Positions 34,200 to 42,132 of a stretch of DNA of 64,000 nt are shown here, in pieces (positions within the stretch are counted from its first letter, which is position 1; each line of letters begins with the position of its first letter). The translations under genes and the position numbers were made by a program. The DNA is taken from NCBI GenBank assembly GCA_963747965.1, contig CAVVGZ010000004.1, forward strand, positions 1-64,000, written 5' to 3'. Source of the stretch: CAVVGZ01 sp963747965. GTDB lineage: Bacteria; Chloroflexota; Anaerolineae; Anaerolineales; Anaerolineaceae. The notes under the pieces were generated by a model, which worked only from the letters and a program-made list of their open reading frames with translations, was not told the DNA's origin and made no database searches.

Positions 34200-35267
34200 T
34201 TGAAAAAAGCACTTATCACCGGGATTACAGGACAAGATGGTTCATACCTGGCCGAACTACTACTCTCGCAGGGTTATGAGGTGCATGGATTGATAAGGCG
34301 GGCAAGTACGTTCAACACAGGGCGTATAGATCACCTGTATCGGGATCCCCATAACGGAGAAAAGGTACATCTTCATCTCCATTATGGTGATATTGCAGTG
34401 GCGGAGACGATTCTGGATCTAATCTACAACATCAGGCCGGAAGAAATCTACCATCTTGCGGCGCAGAGTCATGTCAGGGTAAGCTTTGATATGCCGGAAT
34501 ACACCGGGGATATCACCGGATTAGGAGCTATCCGCATTTTAGAGGCGGTACGGAAAAGTGGTGTTAATGCCCGCTTTTACCAGGCGTCTTCAAGTGAGAT
34601 GTTTGGCAGTGCTAAACCACCCCAAAATGAAACAACTCCTTTTGAACCGCGCAGTCCGTACGCAGCCGCAAAGGTTTATGCCTACTGGATCACCCGGAAC
34701 CACCGAGAAGGGTATAAAACATTTGCCTGCAACGGCATTCTTTTCAACCATGAATCCCCCCGGCGTGGAGAAACATTTGTAACCCGTAAAATAACCAGGG
34801 CAGTAGCAAACATCTTGGCCGGGAAACAAAACCTTTTATACCTCGGGAACCTCGAATCCCTGCGGGATTGGGGTTATGCTCCCGAGTACGTTGAAGCTAT
34901 GTGGAAAATGCTCCAGCAAGACCAGCCTAAAGATTACGTGATCGGGACCGGGGAGTCTCACTCTGTACGTGAATTTCTGGAGGAAGCCTTTGGGTATGTA
35001 AATCTGGATTGGCAGGATTATGTGAGAATGGATGAGCGTTACTTCCGCCCCACAGAGGTCGATTACTTGCTGGCTGATCCGGAAATGGCAAGAAATGAAT
35101 TGGGCTGGGCTCCTAAGGTAAGATTTCATGAACTGGTACGAATCATGGTGGATGCCGATCTCGAACTCATAAACATGAAAGCACCTGGCGAAGGCCAGAA
35201 AATTTTAGAGCAATATTTTAGCGGCTGGCATCGTTGGGAGAACCAGGTTATTTCAATGGGGCGCTGA
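34200..35267 (+). CDS. gmd: GDP-mannose 4,6-dehydratase
   Basis: The 355-residue SDR converts GDP-D-mannose to GDP-4-keto-6-deoxy-D-mannose, the precursor of GDP-fucose, GDP-rhamnose and related sugars. Seen: the NAD(P) loop GITGQDGSYLAELL (8-21), YHLAAQSHV, the catalytic SSSEMFG and YAAAKVYAYW, and the GMD-specific ESPRRGETFVTRKITRA. Translation starts at a TTG preceded by GGAGGG and a hairpin leader. No fcl or rmd reductase is adjacent, so the product is finished by an enzyme elsewhere. It converges with the M23 peptidase gene. Confidence 0.96.
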   Translation: MKKALITGITGQDGSYLAELLLSQGYEVHGLIRRASTFNTGRIDHLYRDPHNGEKVHLHLHYGDIAVAETILDLIYNIRPEEIYHLAAQSHVRVSFDMPEYTGDITGLGAIRILEAVRKSGVNARFYQASSSEMFGSAKPPQNETTPFEPRSPYAAAKVYAYWITRNHREGYKTFACNGILFNHESPRRGETFVTRKITRAVANILAGKQNLLYLGNLESLRDWGYAPEYVEAMWKMLQQDQPKDYVIGTGESHSVREFLEEAFGYVNLDWQDYVRMDERYFRPTEVDYLLADPEMARNELGWAPKVRFHELVRIMVDADLELINMKAPGEGQKILEQYFSGWHRWENQVISMGR

Positions 35268-35288
35268 TTATTACGCAGGGTTATTATA

Positions 35289-36503
35289 TTAAGGCAGGTA
35301 CTCACGCGGATCAGGCCGTCCGTAGACTTCACTCCGCAGTTCAAAATGCAGCTGGGTGCCTGGAGCTATCCCCGTATTGCCCATCAGGCCGATAATATCC
35401 CCCTGGTAGACATAGGATCCGCAACCCACATCCATCCCATTAAGGTGGGCATAGAGGGATTGCCAGCCATTTCCGTGATCGATAACAATCACATTTCCAT
35501 AACCCCAATCATTCCAGCCGGCGTAAACCACAACCCCGGCATCTGCGGCGAAGATGGACTGCCCCTCCTCCGGTCCGATATCAATGGCATAATGGTTGGT
35601 CGGCGGGGAATAATCAAAACCAGAAAGCCGTGTCCCTGATGTTGGCCAGATAAATGATCCGGAACCAACCGGACCTTCCATTGGACCACTGCAAAAACCT
35701 GCACCAAGCACCCGCGCCACGGTTGGATCCTCCCGGGAGATAAGGGGAGCACTCCAGGTAACAAATTCACGTTTCCCGCCTGGTATAACCAACCAGGTAC
35801 CCGGATCTATTACGGTGTCATCAAAATCTCCGATATTGGCTGGATTGAGGTGGTTGGCAGGGAATGACAGGATCGCTTCGGCGGTCACCCCAAAAAATTC
35901 TGCGACCTGGTTTAAACTATTCCCTGCACGCCACTCGTAATACACCCCATCCGCAGGGAGTATGTTCAAGACCTGGCCAGGACTTAGCCTGTGGACATCA
36001 TCTGCCAGAATTTCATAATTTCCCCAAAAAATTGTTTGCGGCTGGAGGTTGAAAAGTTGTGAAATACCGTATACACTATCGCCCGGGATTACTGTATACT
36101 GCCCCACCTCAGTGCGCGGGCGGTTGGGCACGATCGTGTGCAATAAAGCTTTTCTCGATACAGCCATAATTTTCGCCGCATATTGCGGCATGGCAACATC
36201 ACCAACCTCACCAGGTGTATTTTGAGAGATTAACGGGGAACCCGGTACCCCATTGCCTCCAATCAAGGTATTGGAGCTCCCCAGGAAAAAATCTCCCATC
36301 CCCCAAACGATAACCAATATAAATATAAAGGTAATGGCTGCAGTGCTTATACGCAGGAATATTCCTGCTAAACCAATGCGGATTAAACCTTCCCAGAGCT
36401 GCCCAAGGTCTCGAGGAGGTTTTTCCCAAACAGAATATTCCAATGAATCATCTGATTCATCACTATTCCCATCACCAGGTTGAAAAGGATTTATTTGATC
36501 CAT
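35289..36503 (-). CDS. LysM-containing M23 metallopeptidase, membrane anchored
   Basis: The 404-residue protein has a cytoplasmic N-terminus, one membrane helix (about 45-70), two LysM-like domains (about 135-250; the first begins YTVIPGDSVYGISQLF) and a C-terminal M23 peptidase domain (about 285-404). Zinc and catalytic residues are seen in HYAIDIG, YAHLN and LHFELR. It probably cuts or remodels peptidoglycan cross-bridges, or activates an amidase. A clear promoter lies upstream. Confidence 0.9.
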   Translation of the reverse strand: MDQINPFQPGDGNSDESDDSLEYSVWEKPPRDLGQLWEGLIRIGLAGIFLRISTAAITFIFILVIVWGMGDFFLGSSNTLIGGNGVPGSPLISQNTPGEVGDVAMPQYAAKIMAVSRKALLHTIVPNRPRTEVGQYTVIPGDSVYGISQLFNLQPQTIFWGNYEILADDVHRLSPGQVLNILPADGVYYEWRAGNSLNQVAEFFGVTAEAILSFPANHLNPANIGDFDDTVIDPGTWLVIPGGKREFVTWSAPLISREDPTVARVLGAGFCSGPMEGPVGSGSFIWPTSGTRLSGFDYSPPTNHYAIDIGPEEGQSIFAADAGVVVYAGWNDWGYGNVIVIDHGNGWQSLYAHLNGMDVGCGSYVYQGDIIGLMGNTGIAPGTQLHFELRSEVYGRPDPREYLP

Positions 36504-36521
36504 GATTGTTCCTTAATTCGC

Positions 36522-36550
36522 ATAATAACACATGCATTTTTCAGGGTCAA
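36522..36550 (-). promoter_or_regulatory. Promoter of the LysM-M23 gene
   Basis: The minus strand shows TTGACC (36545-36550), a 17-base spacer and TATTAT (36522-36527). The short leader contains AAGGA before the ATG at 36503. Confidence 0.7.
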
Positions 36551-36620
36551 GAATAAACGACCAATGCCAGATTTTTCCAGTAGCACCAACTGATCCAATT
36601 TCTTGCCGTATTCTACAGGG

Positions 36621-36626
36621 TATAAT
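36621..36626 (+). promoter_or_regulatory. -10 element giving a probably leaderless cinA-like mRNA
   Basis: Consensus TATAAT ends eight bases before the ATG at 36635. A transcript started from it would begin at or within two bases of the ATG. There is no ribosome binding site and no clear -35 hexamer. Confidence 0.55.
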
Positions 36627-36634
36627 ATTTATTT

Positions 36635-37405
36635 ATGGTAAAACATTCAAAATCCCCGGTAATCGATACAACTACGGAGAATAAAATTGCCAAGTTATGC
36701 CTTGAGCGGGGGTATAAATTAGCCATTGCAGAATCATGCACCGGGGGTCTGGTTGGTCACCGAATAACCAATCTTCCAGGTTCCTCCAAATACTTCCTGG
36801 GCAGCATCGTTGCGTATGATTATTCAGCAAAACGAGGAGTTTTAGGAGTAAAACCGGAAATCCTGGAAAAGTATGGAGCAGTTAGCAAAGAAACTGCGCT
36901 TGAAATGGCTGATGGAACCAGGAAGATACTCTCCACCGAAGAGCCAATTGAAAAAATCATCGGCGCATCGGTCACCGGGATAGCCGGACCGGAAGGAGGA
37001 ACTCCAGATAAACCTGTCGGCCTGGTTTGGATTGGGATTTCAAATTACTGGTATAGAAGTGCAGCTTCATTTATCTGGACCGGAAACCGGATTGAAAATA
37101 AAGAGTTTTCAAGCCAGGCAGTACTAAATCAATTATTGGATACATTACGCACCCTGTCCCGATATCATAGGGTAAAGGTACGTTCGTTAATTAATTTCTC
37201 CGGCAGTTTAGAACCAAAAGCCATTATGAGGGATAACCTGGAAATCCCAATTACAGCAACCGGCCGCCGGTGGCAGGACGAACTTGGGACTCATATTCTG
37301 GTAATGGTCCCTGGCGAGGATGTCCTGGAATTGATTGTTAGCACAGATAGTAATTGGTATTACAGGCGGGTGTCCAGCCAATTGTCTCATCCTGATTTCG
37401 CATAA
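36635..37405 (+). CDS. CinA-family amidohydrolase (PncC-like) with extra C-terminal region
   Basis: Residues 12-165 form the CinA C-terminal domain, a nicotinamide-mononucleotide deamidase in pyridine nucleotide salvage: KLAIAESCTGGLVGHRIT, SIVAYDYSAKRGVLGV and SVTGIAGPEGGTPDKPVG. The remaining 90 residues (about 170-256) are not part of single-domain PncC proteins and include GTHILVMVPGEDVLELIVST, a small beta-rich region I do not recognise. The N-terminal COG1058 domain of full CinA is absent. The gene is divergent from the M23 peptidase and appears leaderless. Confidence 0.87.
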   Translation: MVKHSKSPVIDTTTENKIAKLCLERGYKLAIAESCTGGLVGHRITNLPGSSKYFLGSIVAYDYSAKRGVLGVKPEILEKYGAVSKETALEMADGTRKILSTEEPIEKIIGASVTGIAGPEGGTPDKPVGLVWIGISNYWYRSAASFIWTGNRIENKEFSSQAVLNQLLDTLRTLSRYHRVKVRSLINFSGSLEPKAIMRDNLEIPITATGRRWQDELGTHILVMVPGEDVLELIVSTDSNWYYRRVSSQLSHPDFA

Positions 37406-37700
37406 CAAGAAATCAACTTTTCAGAGCAGGGGCAAATATTTATTCCTTCCAAATGGATTTACTAAACAGGCTTCTCCTTACCCAAGCTGTCAAATAATTG
37501 TTCCAGGATTTGAATTCCCCCTAACTTCCTAATCCCACAATATCCCAAGCGTCATTAATGAATATGGAAAATCAGGATTCGCCACATAAGCAGGAATGAA
37601 TAACGAACAATTTCAAGAAAACACGATGACCATCCAAAAAAACCGCTGCATTGTAAAATCTATTTTCTTCATTAACAGGAAGAAATTGATGCAAAAAAAA
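37406..37700. other. Intergenic region between the cinA-like gene and metG
   Basis: This 295-base gap separates two convergent genes. I found no credible reading frame, RNA gene or terminator in it; it has several A-rich runs. Confidence 0.5.
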
Positions 37701-39491
37701 TTAATTCGATACACCTAACCGGGCTCTTTCATCGGTAACGATGCTTGAATCCAGTTTCTTGAATAGAGGTTTGGGAGTGAGCAATTTCTGCCCTGGCTGC
37801 AATTTGCTGGGTTCCCAAATTCCACTGGCACCTTCGGGATAATACCTCAGAACTTCATGTTCACCCAAATCATCTTCTACTGTTTCTGTTCCCTGGGTTC
37901 CAAACAAAGTGCCCTGATAACCCAAATACTCGTGCAAATTTTGACAGGTAAATGGCAGAAACGGTGAAAGGAGGGTTTTTAATGAATCGATTGCCTTTAT
38001 CGCCGTATATATCGATCTTGCTGCATCCTGGCGGCTGGTTTTGATTGTTAACCAGGGTGAAGTTTGATCAAGGTATCGATTCACCTCCCCTGCTAACCGC
38101 ATGGCTTCATTGAGTGCAGCGCGTAAATGAACAGCCTCCATTTCATCTCCAACCACCTGAAAGCCTTGTTCAACTGCTGCCAGGAGGGAGAGATCCTCGG
38201 CATTTAGCAGGCCTGGTTCAGGAACCTGATTATCCCAATGCCTGCACGCGAAAGACAGTACCCGGTTTACCAGGTTGCCCCAGGTAGCAACCAGTTCGTC
38301 ATTATTCTTTTTATAGAATTCTTCCCAATCCCAATCCGTATCCCTGCTTTCTGGCATATTTACAGTCAAGTAATAACGCAAGGGATCCGGGTCATAGCGC
38401 TCCAGAAAATCGTTTACATAAACTGCCCAGTTCCGGCTGCCGGAAATCTTTTTGCCTTCCAAATTCATAAACTCATTGGACGGCACATCTGTCGGGAGGA
38501 CAAGCTCTTCACATTCTTCCAGCCCCATTAATTGGTCAAATGCCTTCCCGGAACCCAGCAATTGAGCTGGCCAGATAATGGCATGGAAAGGAATATTATC
38601 TTTACCAATAAAATAATACGCTTTGGCATCCTGTTTATGCCACCAGTCCCTCCAGGCAAGCGGGTCGCCGGACATCTTTCCCCATTCTATGGACGCAGAA
38701 AGGTAGCCAATTACCGCTTCAAACCACACATACAGGCATTTTCCAGCCCACCCATCGATCGGTACCGGGATTCCCCAATCCAGGTCGCGGGTAATGGGCC
38801 TTCCGCGTAAACCATCCGCAAGGATCTGCCCCAATGACTGCCGTACAACATTTGGCCGCCAACTGGATTCCCGTTCTTTTAGGAATTCGACTATTTGTGG
38901 TTGAAGTTTGCCAAGGTCCAGGTAATAATGCTCCGTTTCCCGCAATTCAGGGCTGCTGCCATCAATCTTCGAGCGCGGGTTGATCAATAAATTCGGATCT
39001 AAGAGGTTGCCGCAGTTATCGCACTGGTCACTGCGTGCCCCCTCAAACCCACAGATATAACAAGTGCCTTCTACATACCGGTCAGGCAGGAAGCGGGATT
39101 GGGATGGTGAGTACCACTGTTGTTCACTGTCTGTATACAGGTAATTATTGCCCTTGAGCGCCAGAAACAGGTTTTGAGAAACATTAAAATGATTCCGGGT
39201 GTGCGTACTCGTAAATAAATCATAGGTTAACCCGCAGCGTAAAAAAATATTTAAAAAGGACTTATGAAATCCCTTGTAAACATCTAACGGGGTGCTGTTT
39301 TCCGCATCTGCACGAACGGTTATCGGTGTACCATGCGCGTCTGACCCGGAAACCATCAAAACCCGTCGTCCTTTAAGACGGTGAAAACGGGCAAAAATAT
39401 CAGCTGGCAAATATGCGCCGGTTAAATTCCCAACGTGAATTTGAGCATTTGCATACGGCCAGGCCGCTGCAACAAGTATGGTTTCATCCAT
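37701..39491 (-). CDS. metG: Methionyl-tRNA synthetase
   Basis: The 596-residue class I synthetase charges tRNA-Met. The HIGH motif reads HVGN within PYANAQIHVGNLTGAYLP, the zinc-knuckle cysteines are CYICG and CDNCG, and KMSKS reads KISGS. The anticodon-binding helical domain follows; no C-terminal tRNA-binding EMAP domain is present. AGAGGTGC selects the ATG at 39491, although the frame stays open for 44 more codons. The neighbour is the frameshifted MFS gene, which is divergent. Confidence 0.95.
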   Translation of the reverse strand: MDETILVAAAWPYANAQIHVGNLTGAYLPADIFARFHRLKGRRVLMVSGSDAHGTPITVRADAENSTPLDVYKGFHKSFLNIFLRCGLTYDLFTSTHTRNHFNVSQNLFLALKGNNYLYTDSEQQWYSPSQSRFLPDRYVEGTCYICGFEGARSDQCDNCGNLLDPNLLINPRSKIDGSSPELRETEHYYLDLGKLQPQIVEFLKERESSWRPNVVRQSLGQILADGLRGRPITRDLDWGIPVPIDGWAGKCLYVWFEAVIGYLSASIEWGKMSGDPLAWRDWWHKQDAKAYYFIGKDNIPFHAIIWPAQLLGSGKAFDQLMGLEECEELVLPTDVPSNEFMNLEGKKISGSRNWAVYVNDFLERYDPDPLRYYLTVNMPESRDTDWDWEEFYKKNNDELVATWGNLVNRVLSFACRHWDNQVPEPGLLNAEDLSLLAAVEQGFQVVGDEMEAVHLRAALNEAMRLAGEVNRYLDQTSPWLTIKTSRQDAARSIYTAIKAIDSLKTLLSPFLPFTCQNLHEYLGYQGTLFGTQGTETVEDDLGEHEVLRYYPEGASGIWEPSKLQPGQKLLTPKPLFKKLDSSIVTDERARLGVSN

Positions 39492-39525
39492 TAAGCACCT
39501 CTGCAGGATTGTATGAGTCTTCTGG

Positions 39526-39534
39526 ATTTTATCA
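39526..39534 (-). promoter_or_regulatory. Possible extended -10 promoter of metG
   Basis: The minus strand reads TGATAAAAT about 35 bases before the metG ATG, with TTAGAT 17 bases further upstream as a poor -35. The position suits a short leader. Confidence 0.4.
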
Positions 39535-39624
39535 TAGAAAGAAATCCCATCTAAGAAACATGTTCTATAATCCAGGGAACCAACTATAATAAACAGGTTT
39601 AACTCTGAGGATGAAGGAATCATT

Positions 39625-40846
39625 TTGTTAAAAAGGATCCGGGCAACTCGTTCGAATTACCCCAATCAATTCTGGCTTTTGTTCTGGGGTAATTTTGTTG
39701 CATCCGTGGGAAATTCCATGTCATGGCCATTTTTAACAATCTATTTGAGGCAAACCTTTAATTTACCGCTAACCCTTGTCGCCGGCATTCTCACCATCCG
39801 GTCTGCAGCCGGACTGCTCAACTCATTTATTGCCGGACCAATTGCCGATCGCTTCGGCAGGAAATGGCTGGTTGTTTTGAGCCTGATGATTACCGGATTC
39901 AGTTTCTTCCTGATGTCCCAGGCAGAAACCATTGCTATATGGATCATCATCATGGTTCTGTACGGCGCATTTCACCCTGTTTTCCGGGTTGGAGCCGATG
40001 CGATGATAGCAGATTTTAATTCCATCCAATAAACGCATGGATGCATACTCATTTATGCGGATTATCTCCAACCTGGGAGTCTCCATAGGCCCCATAATCG
40101 GCGGGATACTGGCCGCGACCTCCTATTCCAATGCATTCCTGGGCGGGTCGTTGGTGTTGTTTGGTTTTGGAACTTTTTGTTTATTCTTTCTAAAAGAAAC
40201 CCTGCAGCAATATTCCAAGGCAGAGCAGGAAAAGCGCGGAGAACAAAACTACGGCTACAAGGTGATCCTTCAAGACACAAAATTTATTTCATTCATGGTG
40301 ATGCTGACCATGACGGTAATCGGGGCAATAATGATGTTCGTTCTGCTGCCGGTGTATATCAAGGAGCAGTACGGGCTTTCTGTAAGTTATTTTGGCTGGA
40401 TCATTGCCACCAATGGGTTGATGATCGTATTATTCCAATACCCGATCTCAACATTGACGAAAAAATTTTCCAGCTTTTCAATATTAATCGCTGGTGCGGT
40501 ATTCTACGGCTTAGGAATAGGCAGCGTAGCCCTGGGAAGCACCTTCCCCATGTTTGTCATTTCAATGGCAATTATGACCATGGGTGAATTACTAATGATG
40601 CCTACTGCAACCACGATGACTGCCAACATGGCTCCCCCGGATATGCGCGGGCGATATATGGGTATGTTTAACCTGACCTATACGGTAGCAATGGGAATTG
40701 GACCGATTGTCGGCGGATTACTCAACGATCTTATTGCACCCGCAGCAATCTGGTATGGGGGGATGGTTTTCGCTTTCCTAAGCGCAATTGGATTTTTCTA
40801 TTTATCCAGGAAATTTCCTTCATTAAATTACAAAATCACCCAATAA
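39625..40846 (+). pseudogene. MFS transporter, frameshifted
   Basis: A 12-helix major facilitator is split. The first part (TTG at 39625, with AAGGA upstream) gives 135 residues including the loop-2 motif GPIADRFGRKW and stops at 40030-40032. The second part continues in the +1 frame from before 40037 to 40846. Removing one T from the run at 40014-40017 joins them as MIADLIPSNKRMDAYSFMRI, exactly the expected helix 4-5 junction. It is either a recent pseudogene or a sequence error. The substrate is unknown; drug or sugar efflux is common in the family. Confidence 0.85.
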
Positions 40847-41019
40847 TATAGATTGGGGGGAAAGATACGAACAAAAATTATTTCAATAATCCCCTGTCCT
40901 GGTACGGTTTTTTATAGTAACCCTGTCAAGCAAGCCTGGAAATTTCCTTCACATCAATCAGGATGGCAGAATATTTTCCAACATAAAGGGTTGACATCAT
41001 GGAAATTCTCGCTGGATGA

Positions 41020-41964
41020 TCATCCTGGACGGTATTGCTTATAAATCCTATACAGGATCTCAATGTCAACACTGCTGCCTGTCAGAATAACAACTGAATT
41101 GGTCCCTATTGCCTGTGGATATTTCAGTGCAGCTGCCAATGCAACTGCACCTCCTCCTTCAGCAACAATCCGGTGGTTTATTAACAAAGCAGCCATAGTC
41201 TTTTCGATATCCTCATCTGGGATGATCAGGAAATCATCCAGGAGAGCCTGGCATATCTTGAATGTATAACGGTTATCAATGCCCAGCCCCCCCTTCAATG
41301 CATCTGCGATGGTCATTTCTTCGGGCATTTGGATTGGATGACCCGCCTGAAGACTGTGATACATGACTGGTGCCCTATCCATTGAAACCCCGATAACCTT
41401 TATATTTTTATTGACGCCTTTTGCTGCCAATGCAATCCCGGCGGCTAAACCACCCCCCCCAACGGGGACCAGTATTGTATCAACCTCCGCAAAATCTTCG
41501 ATTATCTCAAGCCCAATGGTACCCTGCCCGGCAATGATATCCGGATCATCATATGAGCTGACATAGGTTAAACCCATTGAATTCATGAGATCGCTGGCGT
41601 TAGCTTCTGCCTGGTCAAAATTTTCCCCATTGATTACGACGTTTCCACCCAGTTTCTTAATCGCCTCAATTTTATGGGAAGGGGTTTTTGTCGAAACACA
41701 AATCGTATTCTTGATTTCAAGTTTTTTGGCCATATATGCCAGCGCACGCCCATGGTTTCCACTCGAGGTAGTTATTACCCCCTTATTCTTTTCCTCACCG
41801 GTAAGCTTAAGGAGTTTGTTGGCAGAACCCCGGATTTTAAAGGAACCGGTCGGTTGAAAAGACTCCAGTTTCAAGAATATTTTCTTATCGAAATTTTCCT
41901 CAATATCCTCCCACATAATCAATGGGGTTCTATATAATATGGTCTTTGATTCTCGAATGTGCAT
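41020..41964 (-). CDS. Threonine/serine dehydratase-like PLP enzyme (N-terminus probably frameshifted)
   Basis: The 314-residue reading frame is a fold-type II PLP enzyme that deaminates threonine or serine to 2-oxo acids. The PLP lysine is in GSFKIRG (40-46), followed by SSGNHGRALAYMAKKL and the phosphate loop VGGGGLAAGIALAA. No C-terminal regulatory ACT domain is present, so it is of the catabolic or serine-racemase-like type. The first 12 residues do not fit the family, while the adjacent frame upstream does, suggesting an indel near 41930-41937. It lies beside the frameshifted MFS gene. Confidence 0.8.
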   Translation of the reverse strand: MHIRESKTILYRTPLIMWEDIEENFDKKIFLKLESFQPTGSFKIRGSANKLLKLTGEEKNKGVITTSSGNHGRALAYMAKKLEIKNTICVSTKTPSHKIEAIKKLGGNVVINGENFDQAEANASDLMNSMGLTYVSSYDDPDIIAGQGTIGLEIIEDFAEVDTILVPVGGGGLAAGIALAAKGVNKNIKVIGVSMDRAPVMYHSLQAGHPIQMPEEMTIADALKGGLGIDNRYTFKICQALLDDFLIIPDEDIEKTMAALLINHRIVAEGGGAVALAAALKYPQAIGTNSVVILTGSSVDIEILYRIYKQYRPG

Positions 41965-41998
41965 CTAATATATCTTGATAGTCAATTCCAATATCCAC
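41930..41998 (-). other. Out-of-frame N-terminus of the threonine/serine dehydratase
   Basis: From a GTG at 41998, preceded by GGAG, the minus strand encodes MDIGIDYQDILDAHSRIKDH then II and a stop. This is the typical first helix of threonine dehydratases and would run into RTPLIMWEDIEE of the main frame if one base (for example a T in the TATATA run at about 41931-41936) were removed. The full enzyme would then have about 325 residues. Confidence 0.65.
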
Positions 41999-42120
41999 AA
42001 GGATCAGCTCCGCGTATTTTGTTTCAGGATCAGCTCAAATAATAATCGATTTAATTGGAGATGATGCATATCTCTCCCTATTAATAAATTTCAAGAAATT
42101 CTTATCTGTGGATTTATGAA

Positions 42121-42126
42121 TATAAT
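42121..42126 (+). promoter_or_regulatory. -10 element at the start of a GT-C gene
   Basis: Consensus TATAAT lies six bases before the GTG at 42133, so a leaderless message starting at the GTG is expected. A short AGGG sits between them but too close to act as a normal ribosome site. An 11-base direct repeat (AGGATCAGCTC) lies upstream at 42000-42010 and 42026-42036. Confidence 0.5.
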
Positions 42127-42132
42127 AGGGTA

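Noticed and set aside
40853..41044. 63-codon plus-strand frame between the MFS gene and the dehydratase
   Set aside because: It has no ribosome site, overlaps the end of the dehydratase gene and has no recognisable features.
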